Assembly: GCF_000243735.2 (NCBI RefSeq)
Contig: NZ_AHMP02000003.1
Span: 3,554,001 to 3,618,000, forward strand
Direction of reading: 5' to 3'
DNA from: Leptospira kmetyi serovar Malaysia str. Bejo-Iso9
Lineage (GTDB): Bacteria > Spirochaetota > Leptospiria > Leptospirales > Leptospiraceae
Length of the DNA: 64,000 nucleotides
Part shown: positions 28,244 to 37,536 of the stretch, piece by piece
How positions within the stretch are numbered: the stretch's first letter is position 1
Layout of the letters: the number at the start of each line of letters is the position of its first letter
The notes under the pieces: generated by a model
The model's database searches: none
The model's input: the letters and a program-made list of their open reading frames with translations, nothing else
Told to the model about the DNA's origin: nothing
Translations under genes and position numbers: made by a program

Positions 28244-29530
28244 ATGAAGAGAATTTTAACGATTCTCATCGGTTCTCTCTTGTTGGGAACCGTGGGAAAT
28301 CTTTACGCAAGCCGTGGCGCGGTGGTCGAAAATCCGATCGACGTTTTCGAAAAATCTTTCGAGAACAAGGTTCTTTCCATTCAAAGAAAAACCCAGGTCA
28401 ACGCAAACCTTCCGGTGCATCGGGCTCTTTTTTACGGAACCCACAATTCATACAACAGCAAGTCCTATGCGGGTCCGTTTTTTTCTTACGCGTTTCCGAA
28501 TCAAAAATATTCCATCGGTGAACAACTTCGTTTAGGCGCGCGTTTTATCGAACTGGACATTCATTGGACTTTGGGCACACACGCTCGCAAAGAACTTCTT
28601 CTTTGTCACGGTCAGGACAGTCACGTGGGTTGTAACGTTTTCGACAGACCTTTTTATAAAGGTTTGGAAGAGGTTCGCGATTGGGTTTCCAATTCCGCAA
28701 ACCGCAACGAGGTTTTGGTTCTTTACATTGAAGATAAGATCGACGGTCATTCTTCGGAAGCTCTTCAAACGTTGAAGGACTATCTCGATCCTTGGTTGTA
28801 TCGTTACTCCGGCAGTTGTTCGGACATTCCTTCGCCTGAGAATATGCCGAAGTTGGGCGACATGGTCGCTTCCAATAAAAGAATTCTTCTGATGAGCAAC
28901 GGTTGTTACGATTCTCAGTGGAGCGGTTACTTCAAAAGAATTTTCTTCGGTTCCACCACGAGCAGTCCGAAGGATTTTAAAGGTTATCCGGATTGTAATT
29001 ACTCGAGAGCCACTTACAATTCTACGATGGTGCGTTTCTTCAACGATACGACGAACTACTTCGGTTTTTACGACGGCGTAAAAGAAAGCGGTTCATTCAC
29101 GAATTCTAATATAGCTTCCATGCTTTCCTGTGAAGTGAACGTCTTCGGAATCGATCAGTTCGATCCCGATTTCGCGAAACAGGCGATCTGGTCTTGGAAC
29201 GCATCCGAACCGAACAACTGGGCGGGCAACGAGAACTGCGCCGTTCTTTGGAGCAACGGACGATGGAACGATCTCAACTGCGGCGCTTCCAATCGTTTCT
29301 CTTGTAAGGATTCATCCGGTAATTGGTATGTTACTTCCGGTAGCGGTTCTTGGGGTTCTGGTAACGCCCAGTGTTCTTCCGAAACCGCAGGTCGCTTTAA
29401 ATTTTCGGCGCCGCTTACACCTTACGAAAACAAAAAACTTTTGGAAACTAAGAACTCGGTCGGAGCGGGGGATCTTTGGATTAACTTAACGGATCAGTAT
29501 TCGGAAGGAAATTGGGTTCCGGGCAACTGA
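28244..29530 (+). CDS. Secreted PI-PLC-like phosphodiesterase with a C-type-lectin-like C-terminus
   Basis: The start at 28244 has AAGGTG 6 nt upstream and begins a signal peptide (MKRILTILIGSLLLG, cleavage near YA/SR). Residues 60-310 resemble the PI-specific phospholipase C X domain: YGTHNSYNS with a first catalytic-type His67, LGARFIELDIHW, and LLCHGQDS with the second His122; IEDKIDGHSSEALQTL follows. Residues 314-355 match the C-terminal half of a C-type lectin (WNASEPNNWAGNENCAV, GRWNDLNC, FSCKD). Residues about 370-428 match the N-terminal half (GRFKFSAPL, ENKKLLE, DLWINLTDQYSEGNWVPGN), so the halves appear swapped. The likely role is cleavage of phospholipid or glycosylphosphatidylinositol substrates outside the cell, with glycan binding. 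The substrate is not established. Confidence 0.82.
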   Translation: MKRILTILIGSLLLGTVGNLYASRGAVVENPIDVFEKSFENKVLSIQRKTQVNANLPVHRALFYGTHNSYNSKSYAGPFFSYAFPNQKYSIGEQLRLGARFIELDIHWTLGTHARKELLLCHGQDSHVGCNVFDRPFYKGLEEVRDWVSNSANRNEVLVLYIEDKIDGHSSEALQTLKDYLDPWLYRYSGSCSDIPSPENMPKLGDMVASNKRILLMSNGCYDSQWSGYFKRIFFGSTTSSPKDFKGYPDCNYSRATYNSTMVRFFNDTTNYFGFYDGVKESGSFTNSNIASMLSCEVNVFGIDQFDPDFAKQAIWSWNASEPNNWAGNENCAVLWSNGRWNDLNCGASNRFSCKDSSGNWYVTSGSGSWGSGNAQCSSETAGRFKFSAPLTPYENKKLLETKNSVGAGDLWINLTDQYSEGNWVPGN

Positions 29531-29566
29531 TAAACTGCACGCCACTCTTTTAAAAATCTATTCCCG

Positions 29567-29594
29567 GGACGGATGAGAATCCGTCCTTTTTTTT
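29567..29594 (+). terminator. Intrinsic terminator after the PLC-like gene
   Basis: Perfect 8-bp stem GGACGGAT / ATCCGTCC with a GAGA loop, followed by eight T residues, 37 bp after the stop codon. Confidence 0.92.
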
Positions 29595-29747
29595 GTTTCG
29601 AGGTTTTATCGAAATCTTTCCGCTTTTTTAAACCGAACATAAATAATTAATTTAGAGGGTAAAAATGGATGGAAATTTCCTAATTTTATGACAGTCTGAT
29701 GACCTAAATTTTAGGATTTAAGCGAAATCGCTCTTCAAATAAACTCG

Positions 29748-31121
29748 ATGATACCGGACACGATTGAAACCAAGGAGGACACTCTACGTCGTTTTAACAA
29801 GGAGCTGATGTCCTTGGCGAAAAATCCGGTGATCGACAGCGGGGATCTGAACGCCGCGTTGCACGTTCTTACCGAATCCATTTCAAGAGCGTTGAACTGC
29901 GAACGATGTAGCATCTGGTTTTATAAGGAAGTGAAGATTTCCATCCAATGCCTCGATCTTTTTATTCTCTCCGAAAATTCCCATAACTCCGGAATGGAAT
30001 TGTTCCAAAAGGATTTTCCCCATTATTTCGAAGTGCTTCAAAGTCAAAGACTGATCGTCGCGGACGACGCGGTGAACGACGAAAGCACGCGGGAATTCGC
30101 CCAAAATTATCTGAAACCTTTGAACATCGTTTCGATGCTCGACGCTCCGATCCTGATGGACGGCAAACTTCTCGGAATCATCTGCAACGAACAAGTCAGC
30201 GACAAACGCGCTTGGACTTTGGAGGAACAAACCTTCGTCGGTTCGCTCGCAGATATGATCCCGAGAATCTTTCAAGCCGTGGAAAGAAAAAAGGCGCAGG
30301 AAGAATTAAAAAAAGCGAACGAACGTCTCGAACAAACCGTTAAGGCAAGAACGAGAATCATCCTGAATCAAAAGGAAGAATTGGAACATCAGATCAAGAT
30401 GGCCAAAAAAATCCAAGGCGCGCTTCTTCCTTCCGTTCTTCCGAAATCCGAATACGTGGATCTGCAGTATCTTTATACTCCGATGATGGAACTCGGCGGC
30501 GACTTCGTTGATTTTCTTTACGACGAGGAGAATCACACGCTCGGCTTTTTTATCTGCGACGTTTCCGGTCACGGAGTTTCGGCGGCGCTTCTCGCTTCCA
30601 TGGTCAAGATGTCTTATCCCAATTGGAGATCGTATATTCAAAATCCGGAATATGGTTTGACTCAAATCTACGAATCCCTTTGCGGAAAATTCGCGGGTCA
30701 TTTTATCACGGCCATTCTCGGGACGCTCAACGTCAAAACGGGCGAGGGGAGAATGACGAACGCGGGTCATTGCCCTCCCGTGTTGTTGAAAAACGGCAAA
30801 AAGCCCCAGGTTTTCAATCGAACCGGCGCCTTGCTTACGGATCTGATCGCTCTGAAACTCGAAACGATTCCGTTTCATTTGGACGAAGGCGACAGGCTCG
30901 TGTTGTACACGGACGGAATCATAGAAGCGTTTAGCGAACGTAAGGAGATGTTCACCGAAGAACGTCTTCTCGCTCTTTTGGATTCCAGCGAAAACAAAAC
31001 ATTAAGCGAACTCTGTCAAAACGTATTCTCCGAAGTGAACCGATTTATGGGAACCGCCCACGACGGATTTATGGACGATCTTACCATTCTCGCTCTCGAA
31101 AGAAGAATTCCTTTTTCCTAA
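29748..31121 (+). CDS. GAF-domain PP2C/SpoIIE-type serine phosphatase
   Basis: A 457-residue soluble protein. Residues 30-180 form a GAF sensor domain (ALNCERCSIWFYKE, MLDAPILMDGKLLGIICNEQ). A coiled-coil (about 185-235) connects it to a SpoIIE/RsbU-type phosphatase domain: MAKKIQGALLPSVLP, metal-binding MELGGDFVDF, CDVSGHGVSAALLASMVK, AGHCPPVLL, VLYTDGIIEAF and GTAHDGFMDDLTILALE. The metal-binding acidic residues are present, so it should be active. Such proteins dephosphorylate anti-anti-sigma factors in partner-switching pathways. It is followed by a hairpin and then a response regulator, which may act in the same circuit. Confidence 0.94.
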   Translation: MIPDTIETKEDTLRRFNKELMSLAKNPVIDSGDLNAALHVLTESISRALNCERCSIWFYKEVKISIQCLDLFILSENSHNSGMELFQKDFPHYFEVLQSQRLIVADDAVNDESTREFAQNYLKPLNIVSMLDAPILMDGKLLGIICNEQVSDKRAWTLEEQTFVGSLADMIPRIFQAVERKKAQEELKKANERLEQTVKARTRIILNQKEELEHQIKMAKKIQGALLPSVLPKSEYVDLQYLYTPMMELGGDFVDFLYDEENHTLGFFICDVSGHGVSAALLASMVKMSYPNWRSYIQNPEYGLTQIYESLCGKFAGHFITAILGTLNVKTGEGRMTNAGHCPPVLLKNGKKPQVFNRTGALLTDLIALKLETIPFHLDEGDRLVLYTDGIIEAFSERKEMFTEERLLALLDSSENKTLSELCQNVFSEVNRFMGTAHDGFMDDLTILALERRIPFS

Positions 31122-31148
31122 TAAACCGAAACGTGTTTTTCGGTTTAT
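31121..31148 (+). terminator. Hairpin at the end of the phosphatase gene, weak terminator
   Basis: An 11-bp inverted repeat ATAAACCGAAA / TTTCGGTTTAT with a 6-nt loop starts at the stop codon. The following T-run is short (TTCCGG), so termination efficiency is uncertain. Confidence 0.6.
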
Positions 31149-31259
31149 TTCCGGCGCTGGGCCGCCAAGCAAAACCCTCCGATCGATTCTTAAAATAAAT
31201 TGTCAAAAAAAATAGTTCGGATAGAAGTGTAAACGTCATTCACGGGAGATTATTATCTT

Positions 31260-31943
31260 ATGAAAGTCGCAGCGACTTATTCTTTGTTATTGGCCGAAGA
31301 CGACGAAAGCAACGCGGAACTTTTGATCCGTCATTTGGAACGATACAACTTCGACGTGGATCACGTCGTCGACGGAATCGCCGCGGAAATCAAACTGAGA
31401 AAGACGCGTTATGACCTCATTCTAACGGACAACCGTATGCCGAAGTTGAGCGGTTTGGATCTTTTGGAAAGAATTCCCGAAACCAACCGTACGACTCCGA
31501 TCATTTTCCTGACCGTAAGCAACGAAAGAGATACGATCATACAAGCGGCGCATAATAAAAGACTTGTGGCTTATCTTTTAAAACCGATCGACACTCAGGT
31601 TCTGATCGAAAAAATCTGCAGCGCACTCGGAGTTCGAGTGGATTCCCTGATCGATAAGAAGGAGTATCCCTTCGAAATTCTTCCGTTTACGAACACGGAT
31701 CAAGGAATCGGAGTGGGAATCGAACTGAAAGGTTGTCCTTACGGAAGAAGTATCGAAAAACTCGTTCAGGAAATTTCTTTTTTCCTAAAGGAGCTTCCTT
31801 CTTTACGAAGCATCTTAATCAAAGTGAATCCCGAATTCTTTTATTTTAAGAACGGGGGACAATTACTTTCTTCCCTTCGCGATCGTTTAGCGATCAAATA
31901 CGAAATCAGAAAAGAAGACATCATCATTCAGGCGGAACATTAA
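31260..31943 (+). CDS. Response regulator with receiver domain and novel C-terminal domain
   Basis: A 227-residue protein. Residues 7-122 form a canonical receiver: acidic pair AEDDES (Glu13, Asp14, Asp15), phosphoacceptor Asp57 in DLILTDNRMP, Thr85 (IIFLTVSN) and Lys108 (LLKPID). The C-terminal about 95 residues are not a DNA-binding, GGDEF or HD domain that I know; they contain GVGIELKGCPYGRSIEKLVQEI and end with IIIQAEH. The output is therefore unknown. The neighbouring phosphatase (29748) and kinase (26741) suggest a phosphorelay that feeds a partner-switch circuit. Confidence 0.9.
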   Translation: MKVAATYSLLLAEDDESNAELLIRHLERYNFDVDHVVDGIAAEIKLRKTRYDLILTDNRMPKLSGLDLLERIPETNRTTPIIFLTVSNERDTIIQAAHNKRLVAYLLKPIDTQVLIEKICSALGVRVDSLIDKKEYPFEILPFTNTDQGIGVGIELKGCPYGRSIEKLVQEISFFLKELPSLRSILIKVNPEFFYFKNGGQLLSSLRDRLAIKYEIRKEDIIIQAEH

Positions 31944-32029
31944 TCCGAACTTCCTTTCGAACTTCCGTGAAAAAAATGGAACCTCGTTTATCGCTTTTGG
32001 TCAGAGGTTTAGAAAATGGGAGGAATCCA

Positions 32030-32456
32030 ATGAAAGGATTTTTAAAAGTTTCCGGTCTGATTCTTGTAGCGGCCGCATTGTTTGCGGGAGGTTGTAGATA
32101 TTACAAGTCTCCCGAAAAAAGAGCGGAGTTTGTGGTTAAGAAGATCACTTCGGAATTGGATCTGAACGATTCTCAAAAGCAAGTTCTCAACCGCATCAAG
32201 GACGAGATTCTTACCAAGAGAAAAGATCTGAAATTGCAAGGACCGAGAATTCCGGCCGAAGCGCTTGCAGAATTTCGTCAGCCCGCTTTGGACGAGAAAA
32301 AAATAAACAAGTCGTTCGAACTTGAGATGAACAAGATGACCGAGATGAGAAGTTTCATGACTAAAAAGGCGATCGAGTTTCATGCGGTTCTCACTCCGGA
32401 ACAAAGAAATAAACTAGTGGATTTGATTACAGAGTTTCAACAGAAACACCGTCATC

Positions 32457-32467
<11 letters not shown>
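32030..32467 (+). CDS. Spy/CpxP/CnrX-like periplasmic lipoprotein sensor
   Basis: The start at 32030 has a strong GGGAGGA site (32018-32024). The signal is MKGFLKVSGLILVAAALFAG with lipobox GGC. The 145-residue protein has the heavy-metal-resistance/Spy fold pattern: LDLNDSQKQVLNRIKDEI, then a helical middle and the LTPEQRNKLVDLI motif, and finishes with a His-rich tail (KHRHHDD) suited to metal binding. It overlaps the sigma gene by 11 bp. In CnrX and CpxP relatives this protein senses metal or misfolded protein and controls an anti-sigma or kinase; here the next genes encode an ECF sigma and a CnrY-sized membrane protein. Confidence 0.85.
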
Positions 32468-33000
<533 letters not shown>

Positions 33001-33008
<8 letters not shown>

Positions 33009-33270
33009 TAAGAACACTTCTCCTATGGAGGGAGAAATCCTGAAAAGAAAAAAGGATCAGGATTGGGTGAACAACATCACTTCGAACGTGATTCGAAGAG
33101 ATAAAAAAGAGACGAGAAACAAACGCATGTTAGGCGCTTCTCTCGTTTTGTTTTTGGGACTGAGCGCTTACGCGGGTTTTTGGTTCCAGGATTCCGATAT
33201 GGATATGCGGGACTCCGATCTTTTGAGCATCGGGGTTTTTGAGGAGTTGGAAAGCGCACTGAATAAATGA
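33001..33270 (+). CDS. Short single-pass membrane protein, candidate CnrY-type anti-sigma factor
   Basis: The start at 33001 has AAAGGAG 7 nt upstream and overlaps the sigma gene by 8 bp; a longer in-frame version without a good site is rejected. The 89-residue protein has a basic cytosolic N-terminus of about 43 residues (KRKKDQDWVNNITSNVIRR), one transmembrane helix (about 44-63, MLGASLVLFLGLSAYAGFWF) and a short acidic outer tail. Size, topology and position match CnrY, which binds CnrH on the cytosolic side and CnrX outside. No sequence family is recognised, so the anti-sigma role is inference from operon context. Confidence 0.78.
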
Positions 33271-33289
33271 TCGGTGCGTTTTTGTAAGA

Positions 33290-33446
33290 TTACTTTTCGA
33301 AATTTCCGGAAGGATCTCGGATGATTTTTTCCTTCGGCCATACGCTTGGGAACGTATAACCGGGGCCTTTGACGTATTTGAATTTCCCGGATTTTCTTTC
33401 CTTGAGAATCGAAATAGACGCGGTGTTCCATCCACGATCCGTTCAC
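33290..33446 (-). pseudogene. Short gene remnant with one frameshift
   Basis: Starting at a GTG (33444-33446) preceded by AAGGTGG, the frame reads MNGSWMEHRVYFDSQGKK and IREIQ. A one-base shift near 33374-33380 then continues it as YVKGPGYTFPSVWPKEKII, then RDPSGNFEK and TAA at 33290-33292. Both halves look like ordinary protein and join smoothly, while the unshifted frame turns Arg/Pro/Lys-rich. It sits just after the stop of the adaptor gene on the same strand, so it may be a lost last gene of that operon or a real 50-residue protein with a sequencing error. Confidence 0.5.
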
Positions 33447-33478
33447 CGCTCCACCTTCCGCAAAAATAAAAAGTAACT

Positions 33479-34351
33479 TTAACGTATTTGCACTCCTTCC
33501 GTGATCCCTTCTCCGGGAAACAAGACTACCTCGTCGCCTTCTCCGAGTCCTTCCCGGATCAACGCGTTCTCTCCGCTTCTCGATTCTAATATTACTTTTG
33601 TCTTATGAACCTTGTTCTTCGACACTCGAAACACGAACCAATCCTCTCCCTCTCGAAACAAGGCCGCGGTCGGCGCGATGATTTGATTCTCCTTTTTTTC
33701 GCTTACGATTTTGCACCGGACTTGAAACCCTTCTCCCATTTCCGAAGGAGGATTAAAATCCACGATGGCTCTGACTCTTTGTTCTTCCACGCCTAAGGAG
33801 GAAACTTTCGTAAACGCGGCGGGTTCCACGAGTTTGAGTTTGCCTTCGAGTTTTTCTCCGCCCCATCCTTCGATTTCTACGACGTTGCCCGGATGAAGAT
33901 GAACCGCTTCTTGTGTGAGAACTTCCACGGCGATTTCCATCTGATCGGTGTTGCCCACTTCGAGAAGAGGACCTCCCATTTCGATCGGACCTTCGCTTTC
34001 TCTGAGAACTTTCAGCACCTTACCGTTGATAGGCGACGTCACGGTCCGATCGTAATCCCATTTTACGACCGCAAGAATTTCTCCTTTTGTAACGGATTCT
34101 CCCGCGTGTTTGTGGATTCTTTTTAGAACTCCGTTTACGGGAGAATAGATCGTAAACTTTTCACGAACCCTCGTGATCCCTTCCTCTTCCACGATCTGTT
34201 GATACGTTCCTCGGATCACTTTTGCGGTTTCCGAAACGACCGGTTTGGGTCTGAGCAAAAACCACAGGAACAAGATCACAATCAAAACGATCGCGCCGAT
34301 TCTGAATCTTCGATCCGAAAGAATTTTATCCAATGTCTGCTTTAAGTCCAT
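33479..34351 (-). CDS. HlyD/MacA-like adaptor of an ABC export system
   Basis: A 290-residue protein with one N-terminal membrane anchor (about 18-34, IGAIVLIVILFLWFLL), two lipoyl halves (TIYSPVNGVLKRIHKHAGE; SPINGKVLKVLRESEG) and beta-barrel and membrane-proximal segments (NVVEIEGWGGEKLEG; GEGDEVVLFPGEG). The helical hairpin between the lipoyl halves is almost absent, so it is shorter than MacA or AcrA and may not reach an outer-membrane channel. It follows the permease with 2 bp between genes, in the operon order ATPase, permease, adaptor. Confidence 0.88.
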   Translation of the reverse strand: MDLKQTLDKILSDRRFRIGAIVLIVILFLWFLLRPKPVVSETAKVIRGTYQQIVEEEGITRVREKFTIYSPVNGVLKRIHKHAGESVTKGEILAVVKWDYDRTVTSPINGKVLKVLRESEGPIEMGGPLLEVGNTDQMEIAVEVLTQEAVHLHPGNVVEIEGWGGEKLEGKLKLVEPAAFTKVSSLGVEEQRVRAIVDFNPPSEMGEGFQVRCKIVSEKKENQIIAPTAALFREGEDWFVFRVSKNKVHKTKVILESRSGENALIREGLGEGDEVVLFPGEGITEGVQIR

Positions 34352-34353
34352 GA

Positions 34354-36693
34354 TTATTCCCTGATCTTCAATACGCTGAGAAGATCCATCGTTTTTATCT
34401 TAGAATACAATATGAAGTAACTGAGAACCGCGGTTCCCAAGGTCGTAAAAATCGCGATGACATAGGTTCGATAGGATATGATCAAAGGAATTTTAAAACC
34501 TTCCGTTTCGACCGTGTTCATCAGAAGATAAGCGCACGAATAACCCAATACACATCCGATCGGTAAGGACGCGAGAATTTCGAAACCCAATTCTCCGGCG
34601 AGGATCCGAAACACTTCTTCTTTAGTAAAACCTAATATTCTTAAACTGCCGAGTTCGAAAATTCTTTCCGAAAGAGAGATCATCGCCGTATTGTAGACGA
34701 CCCCGATCGAGATGACCGCCGCGAATACGAATAGAATCACCGTGGTTGCGAGCGTGCTTCTCGCCATCGTATCGGAAAAAACTTTTAGACTTCCTTCTCT
34801 TGTGGAGATGCCCGAGATTTTCGGAACTTCCTTCAGTCTGGAAAGAAGATTCGATTCTTCCTTTGCGTCCGTTCGGAGCGCGATGAGGTTTATACTTTCG
34901 CCTTCTCCGAGAAGTCGGTTGACCGCGAGGAGATCCATGTAAGCGCCTTGACCCAATAATTCTTCCACGAGTCCGTCCACGCGAACGACGATCTTCTTTC
35001 GATTTCCTTCGAGGACTTCCATTTGGATCTGTGAGCCGGTTTTGATTCCGAGTTTTTGGGCCACGTTCTCGTTTAAGAAAATTCCGGAACTTGGCGGCGT
35101 TAATATGTTTCTTTTTTTTCCAACGAGTCTTCTGAGTTTTGCGTCGCTCGGAATTCCTTGTAAGGAAATTTCTTTCGAAAGATGACCGACTCGGATTCGG
35201 ATCGGAATCATTCTATAACCTTCGGCGGAAAGAACACCCGGATCGTTTTTGAATTCGTCCACCGCAGTTTTGGAAACCGGCCCTAAAAAGGAAACGGTGA
35301 CCGATTCTCTTTGCAAAAGATTGAATTGAATTTCGATCATCGCGTTGACCGCGTCCGTGGAAAACATTCCCAATACCATGATCATAACGGATGTGGAAAT
35401 TCCCAGGATCGAAATCAAGGTTCTCGCGGGACGTCTCGTCAGGTTTCTAAGAATCATCCTGGATTGTGTGGAAAGAAATTTCGTATAGGTTTCGATCGGA
35501 TTCTTTTTAAAACTCGCCGGAACGGGAGGTCGCATCGCTTGCGCGGGATCTAATTTAAGAATTTTGAATATGGAATACGAGGTTCCCAAGGCGCCGGAAA
35601 AAATTCCGATTGCGATTCCGATCAACGCCAAACTGGGATCGAATCGAAAATCCAAATGCGGAAATCGGTAATACTCCGAATAAAGATTCGTCATCGCTCC
35701 TCCGAGCCAAAATCCGATCACCACACCGAGAACGGAACCGAGTCCGCTGATTACGGATATGATCTTCAGATAATGACCCGCGATTTCCATATCAGAATAT
35801 CCTAATGCTTTGAGCGTCGCGATCTGTTCGCGTTCCTGCGCGATGATCCGAGTGGAAACGATATGCAAAAGAAATGCGGCGACTCCCAAAAAAATCATGG
35901 GAAGAGTATAGGCCATGGTTCTCAGTTGTTTGAACTCGTCCCTCAAAAAAGAATGGGAAGGAAGTTTGTCCCGATCATACGCTCCGAATCCTCCATAGGG
36001 TTCGAGAATTTGATCCATTCTTTTCAAGACGGAGGTTCTTTTCGCTTCGGGTGCGAACGTAAACACAACGTCGTTGAACGCGCCGATCATCCCGAAGGCG
36101 TTTTCCATTCCTTTGCGATCCATCCAAAGAATTCCGAAGTGTTTGTCGTCGGGAAGAGGATTGGTTCCTCGAAAGATATAAACGTATTCGGGTGACAAAG
36201 CGATTCCGACCACGGTGAGAATTCTTTTTTCTCCTTCCAAAATTCCGACGATCTTGTTTCCGGGCACGAGTTTGTTGGAGATCGCAAAGGCTTCGCTTAA
36301 CAAAACCTCCGATTCTCCTTTCGGAAGTCTGCCCGATCGAAGATAAGGAACGTTGATTCCTTCGGTCAGAGAAACGAACCTTCCCGAAGTGGGCAAGGTT
36401 TCATTCGGAATATCTAATACGGCTTCCTGAACGATTCTCGTGCGCGCCGCGCCGATTCCGGGAATGTCGGAAAGATCTTTCAGGATCGATTCGGGAGCGC
36501 GCTTTAAGGAAACGAATCCTTGTGCGAAATAAGAGGAGGCGTAGAATTTTTCCCGCGCGGAAAACAAAGAATCATACGCGCTTCTCGAAGCGATAAAAAT
36601 TCCCACACCGGCCGCGACGACCAACGCGATCGTGATCCCTTGCGTCTTTAAGGTTCTCATTTCCCGAAACACTTTTCGATCGAGAATTTTCAC
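34354..36693 (-). CDS. FtsX-type ABC transporter permease with two FtsX domains
   Basis: A 779-residue permease. An N-terminal membrane helix (about 17-36) is followed by a periplasmic MacB-like domain (40-260), a three-helix FtsX core (about 265-390; [37 protein letters not shown]), a second helix near 425-445 ([18 protein letters not shown]), a second periplasmic domain and a second FtsX core (about 650-775; [20 protein letters not shown]). This is the duplicated form seen in large DUF214-type permeases rather than the short MacB/LolC form. It overlaps the ATPase gene by 4 bp. It probably exports or extracts a lipophilic or peptide substrate. Confidence 0.9.
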   Translation of the reverse strand: MKILDRKVFREMRTLKTQGITIALVVAAGVGIFIASRSAYDSLFSAREKFYASSYFAQGFVSLKRAPESILKDLSDIPGIGAARTRIVQEAVLDIPNETLPTSGRFVSLTEGINVPYLRSGRLPKGESEVLLSEAFAISNKLVPGNKIVGILEGEKRILTVVGIALSPEYVYIFRGTNPLPDDKHFGILWMDRKGMENAFGMIGAFNDVVFTFAPEAKRTSVLKRMDQILEPYGGFGAYDRDKLPSHSFLRDEFKQLRTMAYTLPMIFLGVAAFLLHIVSTRIIAQEREQIATLKALGYSDMEIAGHYLKIISVISGLGSVLGVVIGFWLGGAMTNLYSEYYRFPHLDFRFDPSLALIGIAIGIFSGALGTSYSIFKILKLDPAQAMRPPVPASFKKNPIETYTKFLSTQSRMILRNLTRRPARTLISILGISTSVMIMVLGMFSTDAVNAMIEIQFNLLQRESVTVSFLGPVSKTAVDEFKNDPGVLSAEGYRMIPIRIRVGHLSKEISLQGIPSDAKLRRLVGKKRNILTPPSSGIFLNENVAQKLGIKTGSQIQMEVLEGNRKKIVVRVDGLVEELLGQGAYMDLLAVNRLLGEGESINLIALRTDAKEESNLLSRLKEVPKISGISTREGSLKVFSDTMARSTLATTVILFVFAAVISIGVVYNTAMISLSERIFELGSLRILGFTKEEVFRILAGELGFEILASLPIGCVLGYSCAYLLMNTVETEGFKIPLIISYRTYVIAIFTTLGTAVLSYFILYSKIKTMDLLSVLKIRE

Positions 36694-37415
36694 CAGTTCA
36701 ATTCTCCCGATCTTTTTTTACGGGAATTTTTTTTGTTCGAGATCACGGAACCGTCCCGCATCTCGACGACTCGATCGGCCATCTGCGCGATGATCGCGTT
36801 ATGCGTGATTACCACGGTCGTCGTCCCGAGCTCCGAGTTCACTTTTGAAATCGCGTCGAGTACGATTCTCCCCGTTTTAAAATCCAAGGCGCCCGTGGGT
36901 TCGTCGCAAAGAAGAACGTCCGGTTTTTTCGCGATGGCTCTTGCGATCGCGACCCTTTGTTGTTCTCCTCCGGATAACTGAGCGGGAAAATGATCCTTTC
37001 TTTCCAAAAGATCCACGAGCCCCAACGCCTCTTCGGCGTTCATCGGATCGGAACTCAACTCGGTCACGAGGGAAACGTTTTCCAAAGCGGTTAGACTCGG
37101 AATTAGATTATAAAATTGGAATACGAATCCGATATGATTTCTCCGGTAAAGAGTGAGGTTCGTATCGTCCGAAGAGAATAGGTCTTGATTTTGGAATTTT
37201 ACCGTTCCCGACGTGGGCGTGTCCAATCCGCCGAGAATATTCAAAAGAGTGGATTTACCCGAACCGGAAGGCCCTAAAAGAACGACGAATTCTCCCGAAT
37301 TCAATTCCAGATCCACGGAGTGAAGCGCGGGAACTTCGACTTCGCCCATCTTGTATATCTTTCCGATGTTGCGGGCTTGAAACACGATCTCGGATTTTTT
37401 CCGTTTCTGGGTCAT
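36690..37415 (-). CDS. ABC transporter ATP-binding protein (LolD/MacB-like)
   Basis: A 241-residue ATPase when started at the ATG at 37415 (MTQKRKKSE); a TTG 57 bp upstream would add a hydrophobic prefix and is less likely. All nucleotide-binding motifs are present: Walker [16 protein letters not shown]-loop [13 protein letters not shown], signature [14 protein letters not shown], Walker [13 protein letters not shown] and H-loop VVITHN. The sequence is of the o228/LolD class that pairs with FtsX-type permeases, as the downstream gene confirms. Confidence 0.93.
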   Translation of the reverse strand: MTQKRKKSEIVFQARNIGKIYKMGEVEVPALHSVDLELNSGEFVVLLGPSGSGKSTLLNILGGLDTPTSGTVKFQNQDLFSSDDTNLTLYRRNHIGFVFQFYNLIPSLTALENVSLVTELSSDPMNAEEALGLVDLLERKDHFPAQLSGGEQQRVAIARAIAKKPDVLLCDEPTGALDFKTGRIVLDAISKVNSELGTTTVVITHNAIIAQMADRVVEMRDGSVISNKKNSRKKRSGELNW

Positions 37416-37536
37416 CGTCGGGGCCAAGTTGATCCTTTTTCGGAAAGAGAAAAGAAAAATAATTTCTTTCAAAATTGATTTCGATCATAAGAATTTTGTT
37501 TTGTAATCCTGGATTTGGTTAAAATATTCTTTCCTT

